This document shows, piece after piece, positions 34,501-47,283 of a stretch of 64,000 nucleotides of DNA (positions within the stretch are counted from its first letter, which is position 1; the number at the start of each line of letters is the position of its first letter). This DNA is from Antennarius striatus (lineage: Eukaryota > Chordata > Actinopteri > Lophiiformes > Antennariidae): assembly GCF_040054535.1 (NCBI RefSeq), contig NC_090779.1, forward strand, positions 22,252,501 to 22,316,500. The letters are read 5' to 3'. The notes under the pieces are model-generated. The model saw nothing but the letters and a program-made list of their open reading frames with translations, was not told the DNA's origin and did not search any database. Both the position numbers and the translations under genes were made by a program.

Positions 34501-34936
34501 ATTTTCTCTGCTTGGATATGTCTCAAATGTGTGAAACACTGTCTGTGACAAAAGTCTTTGGATAATTCTGCAAATATTACACATCAAAAATGTCTATATG
34601 TTCAGATCCTTGTTTCTGATTGATGCTCTAAATGTGTTTGTATGTTTAATGTCTCTCTGTTCTTAAGCAGGACATACACATTCTGAGGTTTAGGCAGGAC
34701 GTGTATTCTATCCATAATATTTTGGTGGATCCGGATCAGAACCGGCTTCTCGCTGGAGGGCTGTGCTCTGACTGCTGTCGAGCTCAACATCCTCAGTCCT
34801 GCAGCGCTGAAGAGTGAAACATCTTTGTGAGTGTCGTTCCCCTGAAGAATCCTTCTGCAGGTTTTTATGTCAGTGCTTCCTTTGTGGAGCAGGAAGGAGC
34901 AGGAAGCACGTATTTTCCCAGCAGGAGGTGCATCGG
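31559..34936. other. Intergenic stretch after parvg
   Basis: A candidate parvg polyadenylation signal AATAAA lies at 31905-31910. A short reverse-transcriptase-like remnant is at 32750-32820. Bases 34718-34745 resemble the end of a dispersed fish repeat (TTTTGGTGGATCCGGATC). Otherwise no gene is recognised. Confidence 0.4.
32750..32820 (+). mobile_element. Short LINE reverse-transcriptase remnant (FADD motif)
   Basis: The translation SSILLFADDVVLFRSN matches the catalytic FADD/YADD region of non-LTR reverse transcriptases. Similarity ends within about 20 codons on each side. It is too short to assign a clade. Confidence 0.45.
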
Positions 34937-34953
34937 TACACAGTCATTACCAT

Positions 34954-36239
34954 CTTCTTCTTCTTCTTCTTCTTTTCCTTTCGGCTTTTCCCTTCAGGGG
35001 TCGCCACAGCGAATCAATTTCCTCCATCTAGCCCTGTCCTTTGAATCCTCTTCTCTCACACCAACTACCTTCATGTCCTCTTTCACTACATCCATAAACC
35101 TCCTCTTTGGTCTTCCTCTAGGCCTCCTGCCTGGCAGTTCAAAACTCAGCATCCTTCTACCAATATATTCCCTATCTCTCCTCTGGACATGTCCAAACCA
35201 TCTCAGTCTGGCCTCTCTGACTTTATCTCCAAGACCTCTAACATGTGCTGTCCCTCTGATGTACTCATTCCTGATCCTATCCTTCCTGGTCACTCCCAGA
35301 GAGAACCTCAGCATCTTCATCTCTGCTACCTCCAGCTCTTTCTCCTGTCTTTTCTTCAGTGACACTGTCTCTAGACCAAACAACATCGCTGGTCTCACCA
35401 CAGTTTTGTACACCTTTCCTTTCATTTTAGCTGAAACTCTTCTATCACACATCACACCTGACACTTTCCTCCACCCGTTCCATCCTGCCTGGACACGCTT
35501 CTTCACCTCTTTTCCACACTCTCCATTGCTCTGGACTGTTGAGCCTAAGTACTTAAAATCCTCCACCTTCTTGATCTCTTCTCCCTCTAACCTCACTATT
35601 CCACTTGGGTCCCTCTCATTCACACACATGTACTCTGTCTTACTGCGGCTAACCTTCATTCCTCTACTTTCCAGGACAAACCTCCACTTCTCTAGCTTCT
35701 CCTCCACCTGTTCCCTGCTCTCACTACAGATCACAATGTCATCTGCAAACATCATAGTCCATGGAGATTCCTGTCTAACCTCGTCTGTCAGCCTGTCCAT
35801 CACCACAGCGAACAAGAAGGGGCTCAGAGCTGATCCCTGATGCAGTCCCACCTCCACCTTGAACTCCTCTGTCACACCTACAGCACACTTCACCACTGTC
35901 TTACAGTCCTCATACATGTCCTGCACTGCTCTAACATACTTCTCTGCCACTCCAGACTTCCTCATACAATACCACAGTTCCTCTCTGGGCACCCTGTCAT
36001 AAGCTTTCTCCAGATCTACAAAAACACAATGCAGCTCCCTCTGGCCTTCTCTGTACTTCTCTATCAACATCCTCAAAGCAAATACTGCATCTGTAGTACT
36101 CTTTTTTGGCATGAAACCATACTGCTGCTCACAAATGTTCACTTCTGCCCTTAGTCTAGCTTCCACTACTCTCTCCCATAACTTCATTGTATGGCTCATC
36201 AGCTTTATTCCTCTGTAGTTGCCACAACTCTGCACATCT
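34954..36239 (-). mobile_element. RTE-clade LINE, 5'-truncated, with target duplication
   Basis: On the minus strand one ORF (36235 to 34994, 413 codons) encodes the reverse transcriptase core. NYRGIKLMSHTMKLWERV is followed by FVDLEKAYDRVPR, GLHQGSALSPFLF and MMFADDIVI (the catalytic FADD), then the C-terminal PGRRPRGRPKRR. After the stop, TGAAGGGAAAAGCCGAAAGG and a GAA-repeat tail form the 3' end typical of fish RTE elements. TACACAGTCATTACCAT flanks both sides (34937-34953 and 36240-36256), a perfect 17-bp target duplication. The endonuclease half is missing, so this copy is a dead-on-arrival insertion. The intact ORF and perfect duplication imply a recent event. Confidence 0.95.
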
Positions 36240-36256
36240 TACACAGTCATTACCAT

Positions 36257-39200
36257 AAACACAATAAATATCTCCACCACTTCTGTTAACGTATTTATGG
36301 ATAAATTATAGTCTTGCTGCCAAAAGCAGGGGTTTATGAATCGGTTTCCAAATGGAGGCCGGTCTTTGGGGGTGTGAGGATGATGATGCTGAATGCGAAG
36401 AAATCCTGAAATATTTGTCGTTTGAAAGAAAAACCTGAACTAGGAGAGCCGTTACTTCTCCCACAAGTGAGCTGGTTGTTCTGCAGGAAATAAATAATGT
36501 GAATATCCACACGTCTTCTTCAGAGCTGTGACCCATTTACCCACTTACAAATACTGGTGATCCTCCAGGGAGTCGCCTGCTGAGTGGGTTTGACCCATCT
36601 TCAGTATTTATAGCAGTCGATACCAAACATGGTCGTCTTTTTAAAAGCCTGAGAGGAGCTCAGAGCCCAAAATGAGTGCACCTCGTGAATTAATGGCTGT
36701 CATGTTAACATGTTCCATGTAAGGTAAATCATTGTTATTCATTTCTTAAGGCTGGATATAAATATTAAGCTGGGATAAATATAAGTATACAGAGTCAATA
36801 ACTTCATCATCATCAGTCACCTCCAGGTCACCCGCCCTCCAACAGTAAGCATTATCTGATGGATCTACAGTAGAGTTTTATCTGGAGTCACCAGGATCCA
36901 ACACACACATGCACAAACATATAAATATAACTAAACCGGGTTTTTATCATGAATCAAAATTTAAACAAATGATGAAAATCACCTTAGAGAAACTGAAACA
37001 AATAAAAACCCTTCCATCTCCCCAATGAGAAAATAAAATCAACGTTCATTCAGATCAAAGATGTCTTTCCTTTCTCCAAGTTTAATAGAAATCTGCCCAG
37101 TAGTGGTTGTGTTGTTGTGTAGTCATGTAGTTGTGTAGTTAGTCCTGTGGTTGTGTAGTCTTGTTGTTGTGTTTTTGTGTTAGTTGTGTAACCTTTGCTC
37201 GATGTCATCGTGGCCTTTGCAGCTTTGTCCTCATCTCAACCGTCGTGTGCGGCGTTTCTGATGGAGGGAGGCGTTGTTGTGAGACAGACTAGCTCTCAGT
37301 TCCTGCGAGGAGAATTGAGCTCCTGATCAAAGTGTGGAAGGAGAGTCGAAACCGACATTGATCCAGAACAACACAGTGACGCAATGCCGGCGCCGCTCAG
37401 TCATCACCGCCATGTGTTTGATCAGCGCTGGAATGCACACACAGTTTTGTTCTTTGTGTTTGTGTCAATATTCTGGGCTGTTTTTTGTTGGATGTGGAAT
37501 AAAGATTTACCTAACGAACAGTTTGATTTTGAACTTTTTTTGTAGTAATAAACAATTTGTCACTGGTTCATTATTTTAGCCAAAAGAAACTCTTAAATCA
37601 GAACAAGAACATGTACTCCTTTCAAACAATCAAAGTTAAAATAAGAGTTTAATTTATGTAGATTATTCAATATCCCATAAACATAAATTCCTTTGGTAAC
37701 TTCTTGTCTTCATAAATGTATTTATAAATATTTTTACCAATATGTTCATGTTTTGCGTTATTACAACTCTTCTTGTGTTTCACATTAATCGCTCACTAAT
37801 AGTAAAAGGGATGGAAATTAAAATTAAAAATAATATTGACTAGTATTGAATTAGCGATCTTTATTCCAGAATATATTAAATACGTATTTATTCCAGAATG
37901 CTACCTGTCATTACCTTCCTGTGACGCCTGTGTTCCTAATAAAATTACAACAGTAAATCTACCAATGTTTGATATCTAACAGAGACGGAGGCAGTTTGTG
38001 GAGCAGACAAGAATCCTTAAAAAGAAAAACCTAATTTGAATTTTGTCTTGTAATTTCTAAATATACCTGTTTGGATCAGCATAAATTTAAGGTAATGGTT
38101 TCCTCCAGGGCGCCAGGACGCGCCACTTTTAGAGAAAATGGGAGACTTGTTGCATCGATCATTTACTGTACGGCTAATGTAGCAAGTCATTAGCACTTTA
38201 GCTCACCTGCTGGTTCACCTACTTCTTCTTCCTCACGTCTTAAGGGTAAATTCTTCTCCTAGCTAGTTCTTTATGCTAATGTGTCCAGTAATAAATTGGA
38301 TTTAGAGGTTATTTAACTCTGAAATTAGATTTTCAATCTCAGGGATTGTTTTGCTGGCTGTGAACTAATTCACAGATAAATCACACGTGGCTCGGTTACA
38401 TTCATGAAGTGTCCGGATCACATCTACATCTGTTTACTTGAACAAATCTTTCTGGGCTATTACTTTAAATTGGATTCGTGTGGACGTTCCACTCGGCTTG
38501 TATCTGCTAGCCGTCCCTGCTTCAGAACACATTGTGAATCAGCTTCAGCGTCGTGAACATGACTCCTTCCCCTGGTGCTGGTTTCATGGGCAGCTTATGG
38601 ATTTTGTCAGTAAATGGTATTTTCTCCACATTTCTTCAGTCAAGCTTCAGAAACCAGAAACACACAAGAAAAAAAGTGTGTTATTGTTGTCATGTTTCAT
38701 CATCTGCTGCTTGACATCCTGTCTGTCTGAGACACACACGAGTGTGTGTAAGGAATGTGTTCACACTGCTTTACAAAACAGTTTGTTTTTTGTTGTTGAA
38801 ATGAAAGATGAAGATAATTCCTCTGTAGGAAGCGTTTGATAATCCATCTCTCTGACGGGCGGAGCTTATCCAGCTGCTGATTGGTTGTGGTCATCACACA
38901 GGTGTGTGTTTGGATGGAGGAAGGTCACGTTAAAACCGTTTCAACGCGATGCTGACGACCATAAAGGACTCGACACTGTGATGTCACTGGTCCATTTCAC
39001 AGACATGACTCATCAACTTTAATAGCATCATTATTGTCATTAGTGCTGAATCACCTTTTGTCGTCACCATCCATTGCACACCTGTGTGGTTATCCTATCG
39101 CTACATCTTTATCTCGCTGCGCTACACTTTCACCACAATTACACAAATTGTGAACAGAATGATCATTTTGTGTGTGCGTTGAACTTCTGCATCTTTTTTC

Positions 39201-39300
39201 TTCTATTCATGAAAATGGGAACAAAAACAAAAGTGCTGCATTTCTATTTTTCTTGAGTATAAATTTTTCAGCATGGGCCGCCCGCTACAAAACGAGTGCT
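36257..39300. other. Gene desert, part 1
   Basis: No coding exon is recognised. A degenerate fish repeat tail similar to 63478-63640 may lie near 37060-37140 (AAGTTTAATAGAAATCTGCCCAG). The 133-codon ORF near 38438-38839 has no recognisable family features and is treated as chance. Confidence 0.4.
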
Positions 39301-39347
39301 GCCACTGCTGTTCCAAAATTTCATAAAACATTGCTAAATCGCACTAA

Positions 39348-39367
39348 GTCGAGTCACGTGACTCGAC
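39348..39367. promoter_or_regulatory. Perfect 20-bp palindrome centred on an E-box
   Basis: GTCGAGTCACGTGACTCGAC equals its own reverse complement with no spacer. The centre GTCACGTGAC is the CLEAR-type E-box, and TGACTC on each side resembles AP-1 half sites. No gene is near; function is unknown. Confidence 0.4.
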
Positions 39368-42300
39368 CTGGATTTTATTTTTGTAAGGTGACAGGAGGGA
39401 GTTCATTAATATTCATGAGGAAAGCAACGTGATTGGCAGACGTTCTCACCACAATGAGTCGCAACAAAGCCTTCCTAAGGTCTCTAACTGAAAACAGGTG
39501 CTGCGAATTCTCACTGAATAAATCTTAAGTTTTCAGGACAAGGTTGCTTCACATTGTTTGACGTCACGGTTGGTGAAAAATTCTTGCCAATATGCTGCTG
39601 TTAGCGTGTTCAAGCTGCACAGAGAAGTTGTGTTAGAAATTGTGTTAAAAATAGCTTAAGTCGTATCTAAAAATCCTCTCTTGCTGGGTTGGGCAGCGAC
39701 ATCACGATGTCCCCTCGGTGTCTAACGCTGAAACCTTATTCCTCGGGTGATACAGGACACAACAAGAAGACATTTTTGGGGACGTCCTGTCCTCCATGTT
39801 CGAAACTGACTTAATGAGGTTGTCATCAAGCTGTGCAGAAGCTGTTCTGGAACAAGTAGGACTGGTTCAGGACGGAGAAACTCCAGGTTAGAGACGCGTG
39901 ATTTAAAATCCATTTGTAATTGAAGGCGTTTAAATAATTCTGGCGGTTTGTGTCGGGCTGACGGGCCCTCATGTATTTATTAGAACCTCGTGAGACGCCG
40001 CCACATGATCTCAAAGCACTTCTCCTTGTAGCTCAACATGTTCTGCATGAATTACATTCATCACTTTTAACTTTTAATGACACAACTTATCCAGACGGTT
40101 CCGCTGATGGACCCTGTCTTCCTCCTCCTCCTCCTCCTCCTCTTCACCTTCCTCTCATCCTTCTCCTGACTTGTTTTGAACTGATTTTTGTTCTCATGTT
40201 TACTCCTCGTGAGGTTCCGTCCCCCTCTTCAGCATTACTGGTAGACGAGCTGGTTTCAAATGGACGTCATGAGTCAGGGACATAACCATCTGCTTGAGAT
40301 GGATCTTAATGTTGGTTCTGGTGCCACAGAAGATCCGGCCGGAGCAGAAATGAGGCCTAATGGAGTTTTAATAGATAAATGATGGCAGGATGTATCTCAG
40401 ACTCCTCAATAACAGCAGGATGAGGAAACGCGGAATGTGGTTTTTAAATGGTGATTGATGGGAAGAGCTTTGTTTTCTGCCATACTGGAATAAAAAGGGA
40501 GTAAAAGGAGAAGCAGAACCGAACGACAGGCAAATGTGACAGTCCAGTAAAAGCAGAAGTCAGAGCTTGTTAGGAGAGCACAAAGCCACCCTGACAACGT
40601 CTGGTTGCCGGGGTCCTTTGACGTAGGTGAGCAGCAGCAGGTGCCTGATAGGAGGCGAGGTGTTCCAGCCCACCACCGTCTCCATCGCCTCATATTTTCA
40701 CCCTCGCCTCTTTTCTTCAATGGTGTTTTTACGTCAGCCCGGTTTTCAGTCCATCTCCTTGACAAGACCACCGTGTTGAGGTGGGGTGAATCATCTGGCG
40801 GGGTATTGATTGACACGAAAAACAGTTCAGGGAGAGGCTGAAGAAGCCTTCAAGCCGACACAAAGCAGAAAAAGGTCAAGTCAAAAACGCAGCTGAATAA
40901 ATCGATAGCGTGACTCAGCTTCAAACCTCAGACCAGCAAATACAATAAAGGAAATGTGAGTTAATGTGAGTTCTGAGCTCCTCTGGATGTCGTTGTGGTG
41001 TGTGTGCACTGCAGGAGTGACAGTTATAATCCCCTAATCCAGTTCGGATGATGCTAAAAGAAATAAAACACTGCGTGTCAAAGAACACCCGGTCTAGATT
41101 AGAATGTTCCGTGTCTCTGGAGGGGAACCACGACTGATAGAGGGATCAGTCTAGTTTGAGGGAGACAAAAACTGAAGAAAGGATTTCTCCTTCATCACAA
41201 ACATGACATCATGTTTCTGTCACATGCTAGTTGACCTTAGCATAAAAGGCTAATCAGTTATGGCTTTAATCTATGTTTGAAAATTAATCCAAAGAATGAA
41301 CGTTCTGACAGCGCTCTCATTCGGTTTAATTTCTTCACAACACAGAAGACTTCATCATGAAAAATTATTAATCAGTTTTGTCTTGCTCTTCGTCTTGGAG
41401 GAGGAGGAGGAGGAGGAGGAGAAGTCGATCATGACAGCATTTTTAATCTTTTGCTCCTGTTCCAATCATGAAATAAAGGATTCTCCTCGACACAGAGGGA
41501 TTTAAACACACTGGAAAAGATAAAACTTTATTTCTCCCTGTCGTGACAATACAAAGTCAACAAGTGCAATAACGATCCAACTGAAAACGGTACTTTACCG
41601 TCTATCTAGTAGTAAATACAGACAGAACGTGGTGCACATCATCAACACCACCACACCCAACACGTGAGGTATCAACCACTACAAAGCTTCTGTGTACAGG
41701 TGGGTATTCAACCGTAAGGCAACTGTTAACCATGATGACCCGGAGAGACTGGGACAGACGCGTGGCCCCGCCCACTTCCCCATCCTTTTTTAAAAAATAT
41801 TTTCAATTTAATTGGGAAGAGGGTTGAGCTACAGTTTATACCACATCACACCAGACCGGAGTCAAGACTGTTTTTAATAAAACACAACATCAGAAGAAGA
41901 GGAGTGTGTGTGTGTGTATGTGTGTGTTTGGGGGGGGGTTCCTCCTTTGTGTATCCATGTGACCCTGCTACAGCCTGTCAGAGGCAGCGTGAGCCCCCCC
42001 ACCCCACCCCCACCCGGCTTTGACTTGATAAAACCATCCCACCTCTGTCTCATTAGAGGTCAGAACCCAGCGTAGAGCCCAGAAAAGAGACGCGATCCCC
42101 CCCTCGTCACCTTTTCCCCACTCGGTCCAGCATTGGGTTCTAATTAATTCCCTTTAGTGCACCTGTTAAAAACCTCTCCTCCCTGTTTGCTCCTGCTGTG
42201 GGAGTAAGGAGTCGGCTTCAGGAGAGAGCAACAGAGTGTAATTTAGAAGCGCCGCTTTGTCTCTGGGCCAATTATTTCTTTTGGACACGTCCTATTCCCC

Positions 42301-45300
42301 TTCGCCTGGAAGCCCTGGCACGAGGCCCCCGGGACAAACGCAATTAAACTTTAGCCACTGAAATGGGAATTAACTTCGGCTCTAACAACTCAGCAAATGT
42401 GAATATTATTGCTGTTAACAGAGGACGACGCCGGCAGATCGCTTCTAACGGCTCACGAGTTCACGGATAAACAGGACGGCTGGTTTCTGTCTCCTGGTAG
42501 CAGAGATTAGAACAGAACACAAACAGGTCCTGTCAGATTAGCGGTTCCAGATCGGGACGCCACTCCCGCCGTCCGGCCCGTCCACCTGTCCTCACATGCT
42601 CGGTTTATTCTGGCGCCGATCGCTGCTTCTTTGATGCTCAACATAAACGACTGCATTTTCAGGATTCCAGAGAATTTGTCTCGGTAATTAAATTAAAGAG
42701 AAACGTTTAATCCACGACAAAACATCATTCTTTGCCAAATAATGTGAGCTTGTCAAATCCTCTCACGCTGAATAGGGCTATGCGATATGAACAAAATCTC
42801 TTTTTCCATTCCAGTTCATTAAATATAATCTATAATCATGACTGAATGAAGAATAAAGGATCACATATAAGGTATTATTTCTTTCTAGGTTTATAAGCGT
42901 ACACTTGACAAAAGATTATTTTCAGTTGGAATCCGCCACCATCGCTGACAATGAACAGAATTCCAGACTTTTGAATTGTTTGAGCTCATTTTGTTCTTTT
43001 TGTTTTTGTTTGGGTCGTTTTCCGTCACAATTCATCTTTTGTTCTGCTTTTCTATTGATTGTTTCCACCTGTATTTTAGAGTCTTGTCCTCTTCCTGTCT
43101 GTTTTCCGTCTGTCCTTCATCTCTTCATGATTCCTGGTGATTTCCTTCTTGTTTTCCTGAGAGTCTCTGGTGATCCCATAAGGTTTGGATAGGATTTAGT
43201 CTTATTTTATGCATTTTTTTAACTTGGATTTTATTTTTTCCTTTTTTCTTGATTTGGAATTATTGCTTGGATTTTTGACCCAGTTAACTGGTTCTATTTT
43301 TGCATGTGTTTTATGACTTTATACTACCCGCTATATAGTTGTCTGGAACATTTTTTGAACTATTCTATTAAAAGATTTTTTTTTTTTAAATCATCCATCT
43401 GGGTGTGTATTTATGTTATATATTTGTTTATTTTCAGTAAAAAAAAATTAAAATAATATTAAATTTCAAAGTACTCTCCTAAAAGGCCTTTAACCCCAAA
43501 TCAGATTAATATAAAAGGTTTTTATTTACTGGAACTCAACAGTAATAAATAAATAAATATGTAAACTTGAGGACTGCTTGTTTCTGATGGTGCTTTCTTT
43601 TTTTCCTTAGATGTTGTGACATCAACTCATTAATTTTTTTCCTGATAGAAACTCTACCTTTGAAAACCTCCAAAACATAAAAATATTACAAAATGAAATA
43701 TAAAGAGTGAATAGAAAATGCACTGTTGTCGGTTTCTTACAGAGAACGACTTGAAGGTCAACAAACATGGCACTGAATGACCTCCAGCATCAGGACCACT
43801 CTGTTCACTGTTCACTGGCGGAAAGAGAATTTGTCAAGTGAAGGACGTATTAGATCAGAAATCATATCGCACAGCCCTGACGCTGGGTTTTGGTTTGTCG
43901 GTATTATTTAAAAAACATAACCACATTCTGAAAAATCTTTTTTCGTGTGTGTGTGGTTGATGTGGAACTATTTTCAGTCGGATGTGACTAAAAACAATCT
44001 TCACTTGTAGTTCCAAAAGACCCTTCTTTGTCTCATAATACAGTAAACGGAAACCCTGTATGTTTAAATATAAGAACAATTTAGATAACTGATCTCCATT
44101 CTCACCATGACAACAGACAGTTTTATCACCAACAAAGACAACTTCTGACTGATGAGGAAGAAACTGGGAGATGAAGTCATCTGCAGGTCTAATCTAATCT
44201 TTTCACTATAAAAGTTTAAATTATTTTTCTTTCTGGATACACAAATGTTGGATATGAGTCTCACAAACACATTTATCACGTCACGCTCTTATTGAACATA
44301 AACTGATCAGTGACGATGCCCAGTGCTCGTGGGACAGACGTCCAACGCTCCGTCTCTTCCTTAGGATTCGGCTGCTGTACATTATTGCTGGAGGGGAGTT
44401 AATGTATTTTTGTTTTTTTAACATTTCTAATATGGCTGATTGCCTACAATTGTGTGTTACTAATGTGGGCTGCACAGTGCTCCTTTAGGAAGGAACCAAA
44501 TGGATGCATCATATTGCTAATGGAGCAGGCATCTCCGGTAATGAGGAAGGGCAAACAAGTGGTCGGATGAGGTTACCCAGGCAACTGTCTCACTAACCTC
44601 ACGACTAATGTCTTGGATGGGCTTGTGTGCTCCGAGCCAAAGGTTAAGGTTATGTTTATCTTAGCATAAAGCTTCTCTGAAAGCATCCCTGATCCTCTTC
44701 TCTGTTCCGGGTGAAGAACTTCTTCCTTTTCTTCACAACCACTGAACTACATATTATAGAAACCGTTCAACTCTATGAATTTATGGCGCTGTGTCCTCGT
44801 CAGACGTTACAATATCAAGAACTCACTGGTTTTGCAGAAGGTACGATACAGTTCTTCAACATGGCTGCAGACATCTCTAGTCTGGTTGGAGAATAACAAA
44901 ACATTCTAGTCTACGCGAGATGCTCAGCATCAACCTAAGCTGTTACATGTTCTGAATGTTAACCACTCATCTATTTGTCTGACTAGTTCACATAAATAAA
45001 TCACCAAATAGATAACTGTCTAACTGCTAATGAACACAAACTGACAAGGCAGTTTAACGGACATTTCATATCTAGCGAGATGAGCTTCTTTTTAAAAACA
45101 GGCAACTTGCCGGTCCGAGTTCATCCAGCTCCGTCGGGGCTTGTTTGGAACGCTCTGGGCCTCGGCGCCGGCCTCAGGGGGTCTTTGTTTTGGACGTGTC
45201 CATCATCCCTCTGCTGTGGCAGCAGCGGGACAGTCCTTGATGAATCCTGGTAGCCTTTGGTTAACTGGGGGTTTGAAATGCCACATTGGTTCATGGGGTT

Positions 45301-46978
45301 TGTGCTCATCAGAAATTACTACAGTATGGCTAGCCCACCACCGTGTGTGTGTCTGTAGTCCAGAGGGGGGGGGCGTCTAGGGGGCGTGTCCTCTGTACCA
45401 CGTGAGGAGATGAGGTGTTGCTACTCTTCCGGCCATCCACTCACAGAATCCTTCTGCACGGAGAGAGAGAGAAAACAGGAAATAAACAGGAGTACAGACG
45501 CAGGTTACAGACGAGGGGTTTTGGATTGGCTGTCAGATCACAACGTTTGTGTTTAATCGCCCAAATGAACGTTCATATAACAACATATTGACTTTAAAAC
45601 TTGCTCAAGGCATGAAAACACAAAGACTGATGTGATAATCCAACTTTATTTTTCACCTTATTGATCTACGCCTCACCTACAGCTGTATGGACGGATGGGA
45701 CTCTTCACTGTTGGCAGGCTGGTGAGAAACGGTTGTTCATTGACACAAGTTTCTTTCCACTAAACAAATGTGATAAAATACAAAAACTTCAACCCCACCA
45801 GCTTGTGGCAATCCCAGCAGTCATTCTTCAAGTTGCAAGGAGCTGCACCTCCTGCTCCCCTTCAGCCTGCAGCACAAATCTTTGCCTGGCTGCCTTTGTA
45901 GCATCTATGGTGTTAATTAACTCGCACCACATGGAGAGAGTGGTTTTAATTGGACCAGGTCTTGGCTTGCTGCTCTGTGGACAGACAGTCACCGAATAAT
46001 TTCCTAATGTGCATTTCTATTATTACCATAGAGTCAACAGGTCGGTTCAGATGTGGATGTGAATATTCAGGAGGTAAAACCTGGATCACAAAGTTGGAAT
46101 GTTGTGTAAAGAATCCTCTAAAAGAATTTTATCAAAATTTTTTCAGTAATTTTGCTAAAACTAAAAGCAAATTCAGCATCGGGAAAATTTTGTTGATGTT
46201 TCTTCAGAGGAGGAATCTGTTAACTGGGAGCTGGAAAAATAGATTTTACTCAACCTCAACTGTACTAACAGAAAAAGATGGAATATCAGCTCAGTATACA
46301 TATACATGACTCCTAAAATGATATCTAAACGTGTTCATTGATCACACAGGACAAACTAAAATCCGTAATTCTTTTCTTTACCTTTGTTGTGGAGCGTTTT
46401 GATGTCATACAACATCCTAACAATCATAATAAAACGGAGCGAAGGAGCAGCTTAGTTTTGAAATGTAAGATTGAATCTAACAAACTTTATTTAAATATTC
46501 AGTGGAGACTAAAACAACACCAGATCAGAGATTTGTTGCACTTCTGAGTAAAATAAGTGATAGGAGATTCTCACTGCTGGTCTGTTAAGTTTTAGTTCTG
46601 ACGCGCAGACAGCCAGAGGATGATGATGCTGCCCGACACCACTAATTGCTAGAAGTCGACTTCCAGGCACAAAAAGTTGGTGAAAATTGGGGTACAGGCC
46701 AAACTTTGAATGTCCTATAGCAGACAATCAAGCTGCTAAAACAGGAGCTTCCAGGAACAAGTTTGATTGAGGTCACATGAGAACTCTGCTCAGTGGGACG
46801 GCAACTGTTTCCTGTGGCGATATGATCGTTCAGTTTTCCTGACAAACCCTCACTCTCCAGTGAAAGGAGATCCGATACGCTTTCATCAGCACCACTCTGA
46901 AGCTGGAACAAGCAGCCTGCTACATTAGCTTAGCTAGAAGACTGGGAGAGGGGGTAGCTAGAGCTTGGTTGAAAGAGT
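39368..46978. other. Gene desert, part 2
   Basis: No coding exon is recognised. Small tandem runs occur at 40117-40141 (TCC) and 41396-41422 (GGA), with a TG run near 41903-41930. Bases 42100-42450 are unusual: moderate GC, several TAATTA/AATTAA homeodomain-type cores and no repeat character, like a conserved non-coding element. The ORF at 45661-45999 has no recognised domain and is treated as chance. Confidence 0.4.
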
Positions 46979-47031
46979 GAACACACACACACACGCATGC
47001 ACGCACGCACACACACACACACACACACACA
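46979..47031. repeat. Imperfect (CA)n microsatellite
   Basis: CA dinucleotides interrupted by GCATGCACGCACG. Confidence 0.9.
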
Positions 47032-47088
47032 GGGCCTGTAGGCATTCAAACAGAGGAGAGGATGATGGTAGAGCAGCAGGCAGCTAAT

Positions 47089-47283
47089 TTCTGGTGCGCC
47101 CCAATGAGCAGCTTGTTTGGGGACAGGGCCTTGCTCAAGGGTACCTCGACAGTGCTCAGGAGGTGAAATGGCAACTCTCCAACTACTAGTTCACACTCCA
47201 GATATTTGGTCCACGAGCAGGTCTGGACCCAGCCACCCTCCAGCATCAGACCTAGTGGACAGAGCTCCTGCCGCCCCATCGGA
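47089..47283. repeat. Dispersed fish repeat (GGCCTTGCTCAAGG type)
   Basis: The series GGGGACAGGGCCTTGCTCAAGG, then GACAGTGCTCAGGAGGTGAA, then CCACCCTCCAGCATCAGACC, matches a repeat I know to be widespread in teleost genomes. The boundaries are approximate. Confidence 0.5.

Noticed and set aside
34827-35840. 337-codon + strand ORF, the longest on the + strand
   Set aside because: It is the antisense shadow of the RTE reverse transcriptase ORF on the minus strand.
38438-38839. 133-codon ORF
   Set aside because: No recognisable domain, no splice context and low-complexity AT-rich composition; likely chance.
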